Below the pieces are notes generated by a model. It searched no databases, was not told the DNA's origin, and saw nothing but the letters and a program-made list of their open reading frames with translations. Source: Fulvimarina manganoxydans (GTDB lineage Bacteria > Pseudomonadota > Alphaproteobacteria > Rhizobiales > Rhizobiaceae). From it: a stretch of 64,000 nucleotides of DNA. The stretch's first letter is position 1. Each line of letters opens with the position of its first letter. Location: positions 62,001 to 126,000 of the forward strand of contig NZ_FWXR01000015.1 in assembly GCF_900176465.1 (NCBI RefSeq). Reading direction: 5' to 3'. Shown piece after piece: positions 33,454 to 43,027 of this stretch. The translations under genes were made by a program, and so were the position numbers.

Positions 33454-34608
33454 ATGACTGATACGGAGCAAAGGATCGGGGCAAGCCTGCCGGGGGTCCG
33501 CTGGATCGCGGATGTGGGATGTCATTGGTCGAATGACATCAATCTGAAGCTTATCAGCACCTTTTATGGATCCTTCTCTCCGCTCGGCCTCGCTTCGCTC
33601 AATTCCATGGCGGTTGCTTTCGTGGCCTATCTGCGCACGGGCATCGGCTGGTTCCTCTGGCTCATAGCGCTCGACGCGTTCACGCTGGCGCTTCGCTATG
33701 TCGTGATCCGCAGGCCGGAATGGCCGTCCGACGGTCTCTTCATCGGCGGGCTCGCCTGGACGCTGATCCTCGCAGTCACGACGGCTCTCGTGGTCAAATC
33801 AGGCGACCAGACGATGATCGTTGTGACACTTGCCTGGAACTTCGCGGCTTGCGCTGGGATCGTCGGGCGAAATTTCGCGGCGCCACGATATGCGCTTTTC
33901 CAGGTGATGCTGATTATTCTTGGCTATTTCATCAGTTTCGGCATGGACAATCTGTCGGTTATTCCGCTGCTCGTCATACAATGCATTCTCTTCGGCTTCG
34001 TCTCTAAAGGCATCATCGCTCAGCACCGCGGCACGATGATCCGGGCCCTCAAGGGCGAGGCGCGAGAGCGGGATCAGGCCTCGCGCGATCCCTTGACGGG
34101 TCTTCTCAATCGGCGTGGGCTTCAGGCGGCATTCGAGGCGCGGCGCAAAGCAAGAGACGAGCCGCTCGTCCTCTTCTATCTCGACCTCGACGAGTTCAAG
34201 CAGATCAATGACCAGCACGGGCACCTCTTGGGCGATCAGCTGCTTTGCGCGGTGGCTCGGCGCCTCGAAGGGATTCTCGGCCCCTCGCGGGCGATTTGCA
34301 GGCTCGGCGGCGACGAGTTCCTCATTCTGGCGGGCAATGCCGGGCCTCAGTCGATCCGCGCCCTCGGGCAAGACATTCTCGCCGCGATCGCCATGCCGCA
34401 TCGGCTCGACGATGCGCATGAGTTCCGGATCGGCGCGAGCGCCGGTGCCGCCTGGATGCGGAACGGCCCCGACGCTCTTCAAGTCGGCATGGCCGAAGCC
34501 GACAAGGCGCTTTATCGGGCGAAAGCCAAAGGGAAGGGGGTCTGCGTTCTGTCACTCGCACCGACAGAGGCCGCTCAGACCACGAGCGTCTCGCCGCGAA
34601 CCGCCTGA
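33454..34608 (+). CDS. Membrane-bound diguanylate cyclase (GGDEF)
   Basis: 384 residues. Five or six hydrophobic segments fill residues 40-195 (for example LASLNSMAVAFVAYL and FQVMLIILGYFISFG). The GGDEF domain follows: SRDPLTGLLNRRGLQAAFEA, VLFYLDLDEFKQINDQHGHL and an intact RLGGDEFLIL. No RxxD inhibitory site precedes the motif. It should make cyclic di-GMP in response to an unknown membrane signal. Start is uncertain: ATG 33454 is used; ATG 33436 is also in frame. Confidence 0.88.
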   Translation: MTDTEQRIGASLPGVRWIADVGCHWSNDINLKLISTFYGSFSPLGLASLNSMAVAFVAYLRTGIGWFLWLIALDAFTLALRYVVIRRPEWPSDGLFIGGLAWTLILAVTTALVVKSGDQTMIVVTLAWNFAACAGIVGRNFAAPRYALFQVMLIILGYFISFGMDNLSVIPLLVIQCILFGFVSKGIIAQHRGTMIRALKGEARERDQASRDPLTGLLNRRGLQAAFEARRKARDEPLVLFYLDLDEFKQINDQHGHLLGDQLLCAVARRLEGILGPSRAICRLGGDEFLILAGNAGPQSIRALGQDILAAIAMPHRLDDAHEFRIGASAGAAWMRNGPDALQVGMAEADKALYRAKAKGKGVCVLSLAPTEAAQTTSVSPRTA

Positions 34609-34675
34609 AACCCGCACCGGCCCTGCCAGGGGCAAGGCTCCGGCAGGCATTGCCCCGCTGGGCAAGGCTTGGGGG

Positions 34676-35722
34676 TCAGGGCTTGAGCAGAACCTTGCCC
34701 TTATTCGCGCCCTCCATAGCGCTTGCGAGCTTGGCCGGCGCCTCGTCAAGCGGCAGGGTGTCGGAGACGTCGGTCGCCCAGGCTCCCGAGATGAAGCGCT
34801 TCTGGACTGTCTCGAAACCGGCCTTCTTGTCCTCCATCGACGCATCGCGCATCCATTCGGCCAGCCAGAAGCCTTCAATCGTTTTCATCTGAAAGACCAA
34901 CTGGCCGAGATCGGGGAGCTTCGGCACTTCCGGGCTCATCTTGCCATAGAGAATCCAGCGCCCGCCCGCCGGCATGGCCCGAAAGATCGTCGCCGAACTC
35001 GTATCGCCGACGGCATCGAGCAGGATCGTCGGGGCATGCTGTTTCATGGCCTGATCGAGCATGGTCGAAAAGTCGTCGCGTTCCGTGTTGAGGACGGTGC
35101 CGGCGCCGAGACCTTCGAGCGGCGAGCGGTGGGCTTCGCGGCGCACGGTCGCCACCGAATGGAGGCCTTTTTCCCGGCCGAGCGAAGCCATCAGCTTGCC
35201 AAGCTGGCTGGAGGCCGCCGTCATGACGAAGCTTTTCGCCCCGGCCTTTTGAACGAGATCGACCATGGCATAGGCCGTCATCGGATTGACGATGAGCGCA
35301 GCGCCGTCCTCGTCTTTGAGGCCTTTGGCGAGCGGGACGACGGCGGCCTTGTCGGTCAGCGCATATTGCGCCCAGGTCCCGCTTCCGCCTTGGGAGGTGG
35401 AAACGGCGACGCGCTGGCCGACGAGCCCTTGTGCCTCCGCGTCCTCGCCGGCGCTAACGACCGTGCCCATGCCTTCGAAGCCGGCGGGCATTCCCTTGCG
35501 GCGCGGCTGGCCATATTCGCCTTTGATATAATGGATGTCGGATGGGTTCACGTTGGCAAGGCCGATCTTCACCAGGACCTGCCGGCCCTCGGGCTTTGGT
35601 ACAGAGACGTCTTCGAGCGTGACCCAACGGGCGAGGTCGTCGAGCTGCGGGCCTTCCGAGGTGCCGGAATAGCCGTCATTGAGAAGGGTGAGCGCGCGCA
35701 TTGTGTCGGGAAGGTCTGCCAT
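34676..35722 (-). CDS. Zinc-free MDR-family (quinone oxidoreductase-like) dehydrogenase
   Basis: 348 residues of the medium-chain dehydrogenase/reductase superfamily: VLVKIGLANVNPSDIHYIKG, GMPAGFEGMGTVVSAGEDAE, VGQRVAVSTSQGGSGTWAQY and a nucleotide-binding region around SFVMTAASSQLGKLMASLG. The catalytic and structural zinc cysteines are absent, as in quinone reductase/enoyl reductase branches. The substrate cannot be read. Divergent from the MaoC gene. Confidence 0.85.
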   Translation of the reverse strand: MADLPDTMRALTLLNDGYSGTSEGPQLDDLARWVTLEDVSVPKPEGRQVLVKIGLANVNPSDIHYIKGEYGQPRRKGMPAGFEGMGTVVSAGEDAEAQGLVGQRVAVSTSQGGSGTWAQYALTDKAAVVPLAKGLKDEDGAALIVNPMTAYAMVDLVQKAGAKSFVMTAASSQLGKLMASLGREKGLHSVATVRREAHRSPLEGLGAGTVLNTERDDFSTMLDQAMKQHAPTILLDAVGDTSSATIFRAMPAGGRWILYGKMSPEVPKLPDLGQLVFQMKTIEGFWLAEWMRDASMEDKKAGFETVQKRFISGAWATDVSDTLPLDEAPAKLASAMEGANKGKVLLKP

Positions 35723-35910
35723 GGTCGGCTCCGTTCGGTGTGGGTCTTAAAAACGTCGGGTGCGCAACGGTTCGCCGGCTTCTGAAGTTGCAAAAGCGGG
35801 CTGGCGTGATCGCGATGGCTCGGATCGGCAGGCAGAGGCTCTTCCGCCCTTCGCGCAAATTGCCCTACAAGCCACGCCAAACCGCACAGGCGGCAAACAG
35901 AGGAGTGGTC

Positions 35911-36423
35911 ATGGCCCTGACATCGGTCGAGGAAACGGAACGCCGGCTCAAGGAGCGGCTCGTCTCGCTCGAGAGCTATCGCGGCCATGTGGGCGGCGAG
36001 GCCTTCACCTCCGACTGGCTCGTGGTCGACCAAGGCATGATCGACCGCTTCGCCGAGGCGACCCACGATTTCCAGTTCATCCATGTTGACCCGGACCGTG
36101 CCCGGGCCGAGTCGCCATTCGGTGGCACGATCGCCCATGGCTTTCTGACGCTCTCGCTGCTCTCGACGCTCGCCTATGACGCGCTGCCGGGTGTTTCCGG
36201 CACCAAGATGGGCGTCAATGTGGGCTTCGACAAAGTGCGCTTCGTTTCGCCGGTCAAGTCAGGCGCGCGCGTGCGCGGCGTCTTCAAGATGACTGCGCTG
36301 AAGGAGCGGGCGGTGAGCCTGCAGACCTCCTGGGAGGCGACGATCGAGATCGAGGGTTCGATCAAGCCGGCGCTCGCCGCCGACTGGATCACTTTGGCGA
36401 TCTTCGACGAGCCGGTCGGCTGA
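35911..36423 (+). CDS. MaoC-family (R)-specific enoyl-CoA hydratase-like protein
   Basis: 170 residues with a single hot-dog fold. TSDWLVVDQGMIDRFAEATH is followed by DFQFIHVDPDRARAESPFGG and TIAHGFLTLSLL, the hydratase 2 pattern with Asp and His in the active site. The C-terminal NVGFDKVRFVSPVKSGARVRG is also typical. Such proteins hydrate enoyl-CoA in PHB or fatty acid metabolism, or in other CoA pathways. ATG at 35911 follows AGAGGAG. Confidence 0.88.
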   Translation: MALTSVEETERRLKERLVSLESYRGHVGGEAFTSDWLVVDQGMIDRFAEATHDFQFIHVDPDRARAESPFGGTIAHGFLTLSLLSTLAYDALPGVSGTKMGVNVGFDKVRFVSPVKSGARVRGVFKMTALKERAVSLQTSWEATIEIEGSIKPALAADWITLAIFDEPVG

Positions 36424-36600
36424 TCGGTCCGAACATCGGATGGGTCGGACCGCCGGGCATCGGCCGGGGTCGACATGCCCGCCTTTGTCAGCGGGCGGCC
36501 TTCTCCTATGTCCGGCCGCAATCGGAACCGAAGGAAGCGTCGAGGATGCGTTCATGGTGACTGAAGGTTTAATTTGCGGTTTCGGTTGGAAGGACGTGGC

Positions 36601-37287
36601 GTGACGGTTCTCTCCCGCATGCCGAAGGCGGTTCTCTTCGATCTCGACGGAACGCTGATCGATTCCGCGCCCGATATTCGCGAAGCCCTCAACGAGACCT
36701 TGGCGATGGAGGGCGTTGCGCCCTTCGATCTTCAAACCGTCAAGCATCTGGTGGGTGGGGGCGTTCAGGTGCTCATCGAGCGCGCCTTTCGCCGACGCGG
36801 CCTGCCGCTTTCGCCGCAGGATTGCGAGCGCATCGCCGCCCGTTTCGTCGCCACTTACGAGCCGCGCGCGACGAAGCTGACCGACTTGACGCCAGGGGCT
36901 CGCGAAGCCGTGGACGGCGTCAAGGCGCTAGGCGCAAAGACCGGGGTCGTCACCAACAAGCCGGAAGCGGCGACACGCGCAATCCTTGCCCATTACGGTC
37001 TTGCCGATCCGATGGATATCGTGATCGGCGGCGATGCGGGGCCGAAGAAGAAGCCGGCGCCCGATCTTCTGCTTCTGGCGGCAAAGCAGCTTGGTTTCGA
37101 TCCGGCCGAGTGCCTGTTCGTGGGCGATAGCGAGAACGATGTCGAAGCGGCAAAAGCCGCCTTCATGCCCGTGGCAGCCCTCGAAAACGGTTATACGGCG
37201 TTGGCCTCAAGCGATCTTGGCGCGGACATTCTTCTGAGCCGGGTAGACGATCTTTTAAGGCACTTGCCGCAGAAGGTCTCCAGCTAG
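36601..37287 (+). CDS. gph: Phosphoglycolate phosphatase (HAD family)
   Basis: 228 residues: KAVLFDLDGTLIDSAPDIRE (HAD motif I), GVVTNKPEAAT (motif II), KKKPAPDLLLLAAKQLG (motif III Lys) and CLFVGDSENDVEAAKAA (motif IV). Gph dephosphorylates 2-phosphoglycolate, which feeds glyoxylate and so the serine cycle. GTG at 36601 has GGAAGGA at a good distance; the ATG six codons later has none. Confidence 0.85.
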   Translation: MTVLSRMPKAVLFDLDGTLIDSAPDIREALNETLAMEGVAPFDLQTVKHLVGGGVQVLIERAFRRRGLPLSPQDCERIAARFVATYEPRATKLTDLTPGAREAVDGVKALGAKTGVVTNKPEAATRAILAHYGLADPMDIVIGGDAGPKKKPAPDLLLLAAKQLGFDPAECLFVGDSENDVEAAKAAFMPVAALENGYTALASSDLGADILLSRVDDLLRHLPQKVSS

Positions 37288-37532
37288 ACGGCGAGGATCG
37301 GGCGGCCCTTCAATCCCGACATCGAACTCGGTTCGGCCAGGACGGCACACAGTGCAAAGCGTGACGAACGTGCGATCAAGATGTGGCAAAGCGTCCGGCG
37401 GACTCGTCACATCTCCTTGATATGATGACAATGTTCCTTGTCAGGCGCCCATTCATCATTATGTCTTTTCCATGATGCGGAGCGCCGCGCGTCGATCGAC
37501 GAGGATGACGCGCCCAAGGTTTAGGTGAACCG

Positions 37533-37628
37533 ATGCTCAGCTATCGCAAGGCGGAAAATGTCGTTCTGGCCGGGGCGGTCACGTCCTGGGTTGTGATTGT
37601 CGCGGCGGCTCTATTGGTCAACTCCTAA
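37533..37628 (+). CDS. Candidate 31-residue single-pass membrane peptide
   Basis: A short frame encodes MLSYRKAENVVLAGAVTSWV and continues hydrophobic to a TAA at 37626. It has a basic/polar N-terminus and one membrane segment of about 19 residues. AGGTGA precedes the ATG by five bases. It lies in the 37288-37723 gap, 95 bases before the DUF2934 gene. Small size means that chance cannot be excluded. Confidence 0.4.
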   Translation: MLSYRKAENVVLAGAVTSWVVIVAAALLVNS

Positions 37629-37723
37629 GAGTTGCCAGCCATCAATTTTTTGGTGTGCGGCCGCGGAACCAAACGTCTAGACCCGTCCTTGAGCAATTTG
37701 TTTCGCGTCAGGGAGGTGTTCAC

Positions 37724-37993
37724 ATGCAATTCGAAGACAATGCCGAGGCAGTTCGTCGCCTCGCCTACGAAATCTGGGAGCGCGAAGGGCGCCCGAGCGG
37801 TCGCGAACACGAACATTGGGCCGAGGCCAATCGACTTTATGAGACGCAGCACCCGCGCCGGCCGATGGCCTCTCTCGTCGAGTTACCGCGTTGGGACCGC
37901 CGCAAGGCCGAGCGCCAGGAGGCGCAATCCCTGCGCCGCGCGCTCTACACACCCGAGCCGTTCTCGGCCGAGCTTTTCGGCAGGACCGGCTGA
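37724..37993 (+). CDS. DUF2934 domain protein
   Basis: 89 residues. VRRLAYEIWEREGRPSGREH followed by EHWAEANRLYE is the DUF2934 signature, a short helical motif of unknown function common in alphaproteobacteria. The remaining C-terminal part is arginine-rich and not recognised. GGGAGG lies seven bases before the ATG at 37724. Confidence 0.8.
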   Translation: MQFEDNAEAVRRLAYEIWEREGRPSGREHEHWAEANRLYETQHPRRPMASLVELPRWDRRKAERQEAQSLRRALYTPEPFSAELFGRTG

Positions 37994-38110
37994 TACGGTA
38001 TCCGACTGATTCAGTCGGGCTGCGTATCGAGCTCGCGCAGCGCCCGATCGTCTAAAAAAACCGTATCGCGAAGCGATCAAACGGATTTCGTATGAGGCGA
38101 TCATCCGCAC
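37992..38110. repeat. Dispersed repeat, copy A
   Basis: The left part folds as a cruciform: GATACG (37992) pairs with CGTATC (38023) around an inner CCGACTGA/TCAGTCGG stem (38002-38018). The right part has a 23-base core at 38064-38086 that is identical, in reverse orientation, to 47075-47097. Similarity extends on both sides (GCGCAGCG on one, TGAGG on the other). This is a dispersed, probably mobile or REP-derived, intergenic element. Confidence 0.65.
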
Positions 38111-38168
38111 CAAATTGGGTGCCGGGAAGGAGTCGCAACGGCGCGTGATGCGGTATCCAGCCAAATGA

Positions 38169-38212
38169 GAGGATCGGGCGATGTCGATCGATCGCCCGAT
38201 CCTCATTGTTTT
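38169..38212 (+). terminator. Strong intrinsic terminator between DUF2934 gene and sgaA
   Basis: A perfect 14-bp stem (GAGGATCGGGCGAT at 38169-38182, ATCGCCCGATCCTC at 38191-38204) is followed by ATTGTTTTTT on the plus strand. It ends rightward transcription and, lying 20 bases past the leftward sgaA stop, probably serves both directions. Confidence 0.8.
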
Positions 38213-38225
38213 TTCCGAAGTCGGA

Positions 38226-39452
38226 TCAGCTCAGTTGCCGCTTCAATTCGGCCACCGCGGCTTCGACATCCGCTTCGACCTCGAAGCGATTGAGCATTTC
38301 GCCGAAGCGCTGAACGATGGTGGTCAGTTCGGCTTCGCTGATGAGATTCAGAATGCCGACGCGGACCTGGGTCGGCTCCGAGAGGGTCGGCCAGATGCCG
38401 AAGCTCTCGGCCCGGCAGGCATTCACAAAATCCTTTTCCTTCCCCTTCAGCTTTTCCGGAAGATCGAGAACGATCAGGCTGGTCATGTTGGACGTGACCG
38501 AGCAACCCATCGAGGTGAGGGCGGCCCGGAGCGCCTTCTCGGCCTTGCGATAGCGCTCGGCCCTTTGCAGAAGGCCCTGTTCCAGCACCATGCGCAGCGC
38601 CTCGTGGAAGGACGCGACCGCATAGGGCGAATGGGTGCGGTGGTAGGTGCCCTTCTCCACATCCTGGCCGTCGATGATCGCCCAATGGCGGGCTTCCATG
38701 ATCGGATTGTGGACGAAGCTGCGTGATCCGACCTTGCGCAGTTCCGCGATATAGCGGTCGGAAAAGCTGACCGGCGCATAGGTCAGGGGCAGGGCCATCA
38801 TGCCCTTCTGCGGGCAGGAGGCCCAACCGACGATGCCCGGATAGTCGTCGATCCGCAATTCGGCGATGCCGAGGGAGGAGACGGCGTCGATGAGGCCCAT
38901 CGCGCCATGCTTCTCGCAGGCGTCGGAAAAGCCCTTCACGTCGTTGATCCGGCCCGAGCCGGTCTCCCAATGGGCCATGGCCGCCCATTTCGGCTTGTGT
39001 TCGGCCAGTGCCTCGTCGACGATCTCGGCGGTTACGGACTGGCCATGCGGCACAGGGATGGTGACGACGGAGGCAGCCTGGGGATTGAGCGGATTGGCCT
39101 TCAGTTCCTCCTCCGTCGCGGCCTTCATGCGAACGGATAGCTCGTCGATGCCTGAGAAGGTACCGTTGACGAACATGACCACCTTGTCGCCCGGATGAAT
39201 GACGGAGAACATGGCGTCGAGCCCGCTCCAGCCGGTGCCGGCGATGCCGAAGGTGTGGACGTTCTGGGTGCCGAAGATCTCGCGCAGCATCTTCTTGCAT
39301 TCAATCATGCCGCGCAGAACGTCCGGCTGCATGTGGTCGGCGACGCCTGGGCTGGTAAAGGCGTTCAGAACGCGCTCGGCCGTGTTGCCCGGGCCGGGGC
39401 CCGCGGCAATCGTATGGGGAATCTCAAGCTGGGGGAAAAAGGGCGCGTTCAT
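38226..39452 (-). CDS. sgaA: Serine-glyoxylate aminotransferase
   Basis: 408 residues of the class V aminotransferases. GPGPGNTAERVLNAFTSPG at the start, HTFGIAGTGWSGLDAMFSVI and the Asp-containing GLIDAVSSLG are visible, with the PLP lysine in SCPQKGMMALPL. It converts serine and glyoxylate to hydroxypyruvate and glycine, a core serine-cycle step. ATG follows GAGGAGGAGACCCCT. It is separated from gckA by 430 bases, so it may have its own promoter. Confidence 0.95.
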   Translation of the reverse strand: MNAPFFPQLEIPHTIAAGPGPGNTAERVLNAFTSPGVADHMQPDVLRGMIECKKMLREIFGTQNVHTFGIAGTGWSGLDAMFSVIHPGDKVVMFVNGTFSGIDELSVRMKAATEEELKANPLNPQAASVVTIPVPHGQSVTAEIVDEALAEHKPKWAAMAHWETGSGRINDVKGFSDACEKHGAMGLIDAVSSLGIAELRIDDYPGIVGWASCPQKGMMALPLTYAPVSFSDRYIAELRKVGSRSFVHNPIMEARHWAIIDGQDVEKGTYHRTHSPYAVASFHEALRMVLEQGLLQRAERYRKAEKALRAALTSMGCSVTSNMTSLIVLDLPEKLKGKEKDFVNACRAESFGIWPTLSEPTQVRVGILNLISEAELTTIVQRFGEMLNRFEVEADVEAAVAELKRQLS

Positions 39453-39882
39453 AGGGGTCTCCTCCTCATAATGCCCGGTCGCATGCCACGAAGGCCCTGC
39501 GATGCCCCGCCCGCCGAGAGGACAGCCGAGGTCTATTTGTCCGTGTTCCTAAAAGACGGTTCCGGGGGCCTTCTGACCACGCCCGCGCGGGTGTTTCCTG
39601 CCGCCCCATCGGGTATCGGGACCGACCGCAACGGATAGAGCCTTGGTCTTGGACTGGCGGCATTGCCACGGTCGGCACGGCTTGCGCGCCAAGGTGGCGG
39701 GCGCGAGCCTTGAGCCTTCGGGTAGGCGGCGACTGCCCGTCGGGCTTTGTCGATCGACCATCGGACGTTGCCGGATAGGGCACCCGGCAACCAGACGCAT
39801 TCGAACGAATGATGCCGCTTGAGGAAGGACGCGACCGAAAGGGCCGATCAACATCCGGCGAGCGGCTCGATCGTCGATGGTC
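39453..39882. other. Upstream region of sgaA
   Basis: 430 bases without a convincing gene on either strand. The only feature I note is a plus-strand segment TTCCTAAAAGACGGTTCC (39546-39563), which resembles TTCCTTTTAAAAGACGTTCG at 15629-15648 in the fae leader. Both lie upstream of leftward C1 genes. No intrinsic terminator for the preceding operon is visible. Confidence 0.35.
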
Positions 39883-41148
39883 TCAGAGCTTGAGCGCGAT
39901 CTGAAGATCCGCGACATTGGTGCCGGTGGCACCTGTCATCAGAAGATCGCCACTGGCTTTCAGCGCATGATAGGCGTCGTTGCGGGCAAGATGGTCGGCC
40001 AGATCGACGCCCGCGATCCGCAGTCGCTCCAGGCTTCCGCCATCGACGATGCCCCCGGCCGTGTCCGTCGGTCCGTCGCGGCCATCCGTGCCGCCCGACA
40101 GGAAGCCAAAGGGTGCCGTGATGCCTTTTTCCTCGGCGAGGCGGGCAAAGCGCAGGGCAAATTCCTGATTGCGCCCGCCAAGGCCATCGCCGGTCACCTC
40201 GACGGTGGTCTCGCCGCCCGCGACGACGGCGAGTGGGCCGCCCTGAGTGTCCTGCACCGCAAAGAGCTCGAACAATTCCCTCGCCGCCTCCTCGACATCG
40301 CCGCCCAGCCAGCCGGGGCGCGTGACGACGCGAAAGCCTTGAGTCCTCAGATGGGCGGCCACTGCCTCGACGGAGCGCGCATTGCTGGCGACGATCCGGT
40401 TCATGACGCCTCTCAGGGGCGCAGGTGTCTCGGCGCTTTCGATGGCGGCCCTGACGGCGGACGGAATCCGTTCAAGAAGGCCTCGGCGATCGAGAACGTC
40501 TTGCGCCGAAAGGGCGGAAGAGGCGCGCGCCGTCGGGCCGGAGGCGACGGTCGCCGGGTCGTCGCCGGGCACGTCCGAAACGATCAGCGACAGGACGCGC
40601 GCAGGCGCGGCCGCCTCGGCAAGCCCGCCGCCCTTGAGGCGCGACAAGGCCCGGCGCACCGTGTTCATCTCGGTGATGTCGGCGCCGGAGCGCAAGAGAA
40701 GATCGGTGACGGCAGTCTTGTCGGAGAGCGTCAAACCCTCTCGCGGCGCAACGCCCAAGGCCGAGCCGCCGCCGGAGATCAGAGCCAAAAGGAGGTCGCC
40801 CTCTTCGGCCTTCTCTGCGAGTGTCAGAAGCGCCGAACCGCCTTCGACGCTTCCCGCATCGGGTAGCGGATGGCCGCCGGCGATGACCCGGCATCCCGCG
40901 ATCGGCCTTGCCGCCGCGTCGGTCGTGACCACGATGCCCTCGGTGGGTTCGCGCCCGAGTTCGGCGATCGCTGCCTCGGCCATGACGCAGGCGGCCTTGC
41001 CGAGGGCGGCCACGAAGATGCGCGAGGCGCCTTCCAGCGCCTCCCGGTGGTCTTGAAGCGCGGCGCGCACGGCCGCGGCAGGATCGGCTGCCGCGACCCC
41101 GGCCGCGAAGGCCTCGCGCAATGCGGGCCTCAGATCGTCAGGCGACAC
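39883..41148 (-). CDS. gckA: Glycerate 2-kinase (MOFRL family)
   Basis: 421 residues. The N-terminal GckA domain has VAALGKAACVMAEAAIAEL, ALISGGGSALGVAPREGLTL and MNTVRRALSRLKGGGLAEAA. The C-terminal MOFRL domain has VAGGETTVEVTGDGLGGRNQ and FLSGGTDGRDGPTDTAGGI. It phosphorylates glycerate to 2-phosphoglycerate in the serine cycle. The start is GTG at 41148, overlapping hprA by 11 bases, with AAGGAG inside hprA. Confidence 0.93.
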   Translation of the reverse strand: MSPDDLRPALREAFAAGVAAADPAAAVRAALQDHREALEGASRIFVAALGKAACVMAEAAIAELGREPTEGIVVTTDAAARPIAGCRVIAGGHPLPDAGSVEGGSALLTLAEKAEEGDLLLALISGGGSALGVAPREGLTLSDKTAVTDLLLRSGADITEMNTVRRALSRLKGGGLAEAAAPARVLSLIVSDVPGDDPATVASGPTARASSALSAQDVLDRRGLLERIPSAVRAAIESAETPAPLRGVMNRIVASNARSVEAVAAHLRTQGFRVVTRPGWLGGDVEEAARELFELFAVQDTQGGPLAVVAGGETTVEVTGDGLGGRNQEFALRFARLAEEKGITAPFGFLSGGTDGRDGPTDTAGGIVDGGSLERLRIAGVDLADHLARNDAYHALKASGDLLMTGATGTNVADLQIALKL

Positions 41149-42106
41149 GATTGGGTGGCTCCTTGCCGGCGAAGAAGGCGTCGAGATTGTCGGCGACCAT
41201 CATACCCATCGCCTCGCGTGTCGTCTCGGTCGCACTGCCGAGATGGGGCAGAAGCACCGCATTGGTATCGAGAAGCGGCGGCGGGATGGTCGGCTCGCCC
41301 TCATAGACGTCGAGCCCGGCGCCTGCGATCGTGCCGGCCTTGAGCGCCGCCGCGAGGGCTGCCGCATCCACCACCTCGCCGCGCGCGGTGTTCACGAGGA
41401 TCGCCGTCGGCTTCATCATTTCGAGGCGCTGAGCATTGATGAGATGATAGTTCTCCTTGCCGCCCGGCATGTGGAGCGAGACGACATCGGCCTCCCGCAA
41501 GACTGCCTCGATCGAATCGCGGGCCTCGGCGCCCGTCTCGGCCGCAAGCTCCGGCTTCACGGGGAAGGCATCGTAATAGATCACCTTCATCCCGAAGCCG
41601 AAATGGGCGCGCTTGGCTGCCGTGCGGCCGATCCGTCCGAAGCCGAGAACGCCGAAGGTCGCGCCGGAGACCTTGGTGCCGACCATATGGGTCGGCCGCC
41701 AGCCGGTCCATTGGCCTGCCCGCACCTCGCGCTCGCCTTCCGAGGCGCGGCGGGCCGCCATCAGCATGAGGGTAATGGCGAGGTCGGCGGTGCATTCGGA
41801 CAGGACGTCAGGCGTATTGGTCACCGCGACACCGGCTGCCTTGGCGGCGTCTGTGTCTATATGGCTGAAGCCGACGCCGTAATTGCCGAGGATCTTGGCG
41901 CGGAGCGTCTCCTTGGGAAAGATATCCGCCGGCAGTTTGTCGCTGACCGTCGGGCAGATCGCGTCGAATTCGGCAAAGGCCTCGGCGATCTCCTGCGTCG
42001 ACATCGGCTTGTCGTCGGTGTTGAGCGTTGCGTCATAGGTCTGTGACAGCCGCTCCTCGACGCTTTTCGGCCAGCGGCGGGTGACGAGAATCTTGGGCTT
42101 GGTCAT
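41138..42106 (-). CDS. hprA: NAD(P)H-dependent hydroxypyruvate reductase
   Basis: 322 residues of the D-2-hydroxyacid dehydrogenases: ILGNYGVGFSHIDTDAAKAA, FGVLGFGRIGRTAAKRAHFG (dinucleotide loop), LVNTARGEVVDAAALAAAL with the catalytic Arg, GLDVYEGEP (Glu) and LLPHLGSATETTREAM (His). It reduces hydroxypyruvate to glycerate between SgaA and GckA. It starts six bases after mtkB. Confidence 0.94.
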   Translation of the reverse strand: MTKPKILVTRRWPKSVEERLSQTYDATLNTDDKPMSTQEIAEAFAEFDAICPTVSDKLPADIFPKETLRAKILGNYGVGFSHIDTDAAKAAGVAVTNTPDVLSECTADLAITLMLMAARRASEGEREVRAGQWTGWRPTHMVGTKVSGATFGVLGFGRIGRTAAKRAHFGFGMKVIYYDAFPVKPELAAETGAEARDSIEAVLREADVVSLHMPGGKENYHLINAQRLEMMKPTAILVNTARGEVVDAAALAAALKAGTIAGAGLDVYEGEPTIPPPLLDTNAVLLPHLGSATETTREAMGMMVADNLDAFFAGKEPPNRVA

Positions 42107-42112
42107 GATGTG

Positions 42113-43012
42113 TCAGGCCGCCTTCTTCATGTCGTTGAGAAGGCTCTCGACGGTCTCGCCGAAGGCGGAAGGGTTCGGGATGATGTGATGGCCGCAGGCG
42201 CGGATGATCTCCACCTTCTCCTGAGCCGATTCCCCTTCGCCGGAGACGATGGCGCCGGCATGACCCATGCGCTTGCCCTTGGGCGCTGAAAGACCGGCGA
42301 TGTAGGCCAAAAGCGGTTTTGAGAAATTCTCCTCGGCCCAGCGGGCCGCATCCACCTCCTGGGGGCCGCCGATCTCGCCGATCATGACGACGGCATCGGT
42401 CTCGTCGTCCTCTTCGAAGAGCTCGAGGACGTCCCTAAAGGACGAGCCATTGATCGGATCGCCGCCGATGCCGACGCTGGTCGAGACGCCGATGCCGCGC
42501 GCCTTCATCTGGCTTGCCGCCTCGTAGCTCAAGGTGCCGGAACGGGCGATAATGCCGATGCGTCCCGGCTGGTAGATGTGGCCCGGCATGATGCCCATCA
42601 TCGCCTGGCCCGCCGTGATCATGCCGGCGCAGTTCGGCCCCATCAGCATCATCCGGTTCTCGGCCCGATAGCGGCGCATATAGCGTTTGACCCGCATCAT
42701 GTCCTGGGCAGGAATGCCGTCGGTGATGCAGACGCAGGTCTTGATGCCGCTATCGGCCGCTTCCATGATCGAGTCGGCCGCGAAGGGCGGTGGCACGAAG
42801 ACGATCGAGGCTTCCGCCCCGGTTTCCTGAACGGCGCCCTTGACGGTCGAGAAGACCGGCACGCCGAGATGGGTGGTGCCGCCTTTGCCCGGCGTCACGC
42901 CACCCACCACCTTGGTGCCATAGGCCATCATGTCCTCGGCGTGGAAGCTGCCGATGCGTCCGGTGATGCCCTGGACGATGACCTTGGTGTCCTTGTTCAG
43001 CAAAATTGCCAT
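42113..43012 (-). CDS. mtkB: Malate thiokinase (malate-CoA ligase), small (CoA-binding) subunit
   Basis: 299 residues, related to the succinyl-CoA synthetase alpha subunit: [20 protein letters not shown] (CoA-binding), [40 protein letters not shown] and the phosphohistidine region [21 protein letters not shown]. Pairing with mtkA and malyl-CoA lyase shows it acts on malate and not in the TCA cycle. ATG follows GGGAGGAATTCGAC. Confidence 0.95.
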   Translation of the reverse strand: MAILLNKDTKVIVQGITGRIGSFHAEDMMAYGTKVVGGVTPGKGGTTHLGVPVFSTVKGAVQETGAEASIVFVPPPFAADSIMEAADSGIKTCVCITDGIPAQDMMRVKRYMRRYRAENRMMLMGPNCAGMITAGQAMMGIMPGHIYQPGRIGIIARSGTLSYEAASQMKARGIGVSTSVGIGGDPINGSSFRDVLELFEEDDETDAVVMIGEIGGPQEVDAARWAEENFSKPLLAYIAGLSAPKGKRMGHAGAIVSGEGESAQEKVEIIRACGHHIIPNPSAFGETVESLLNDMKKAA

Positions 43013-43027
43013 GTCGAATTCCTCCCG

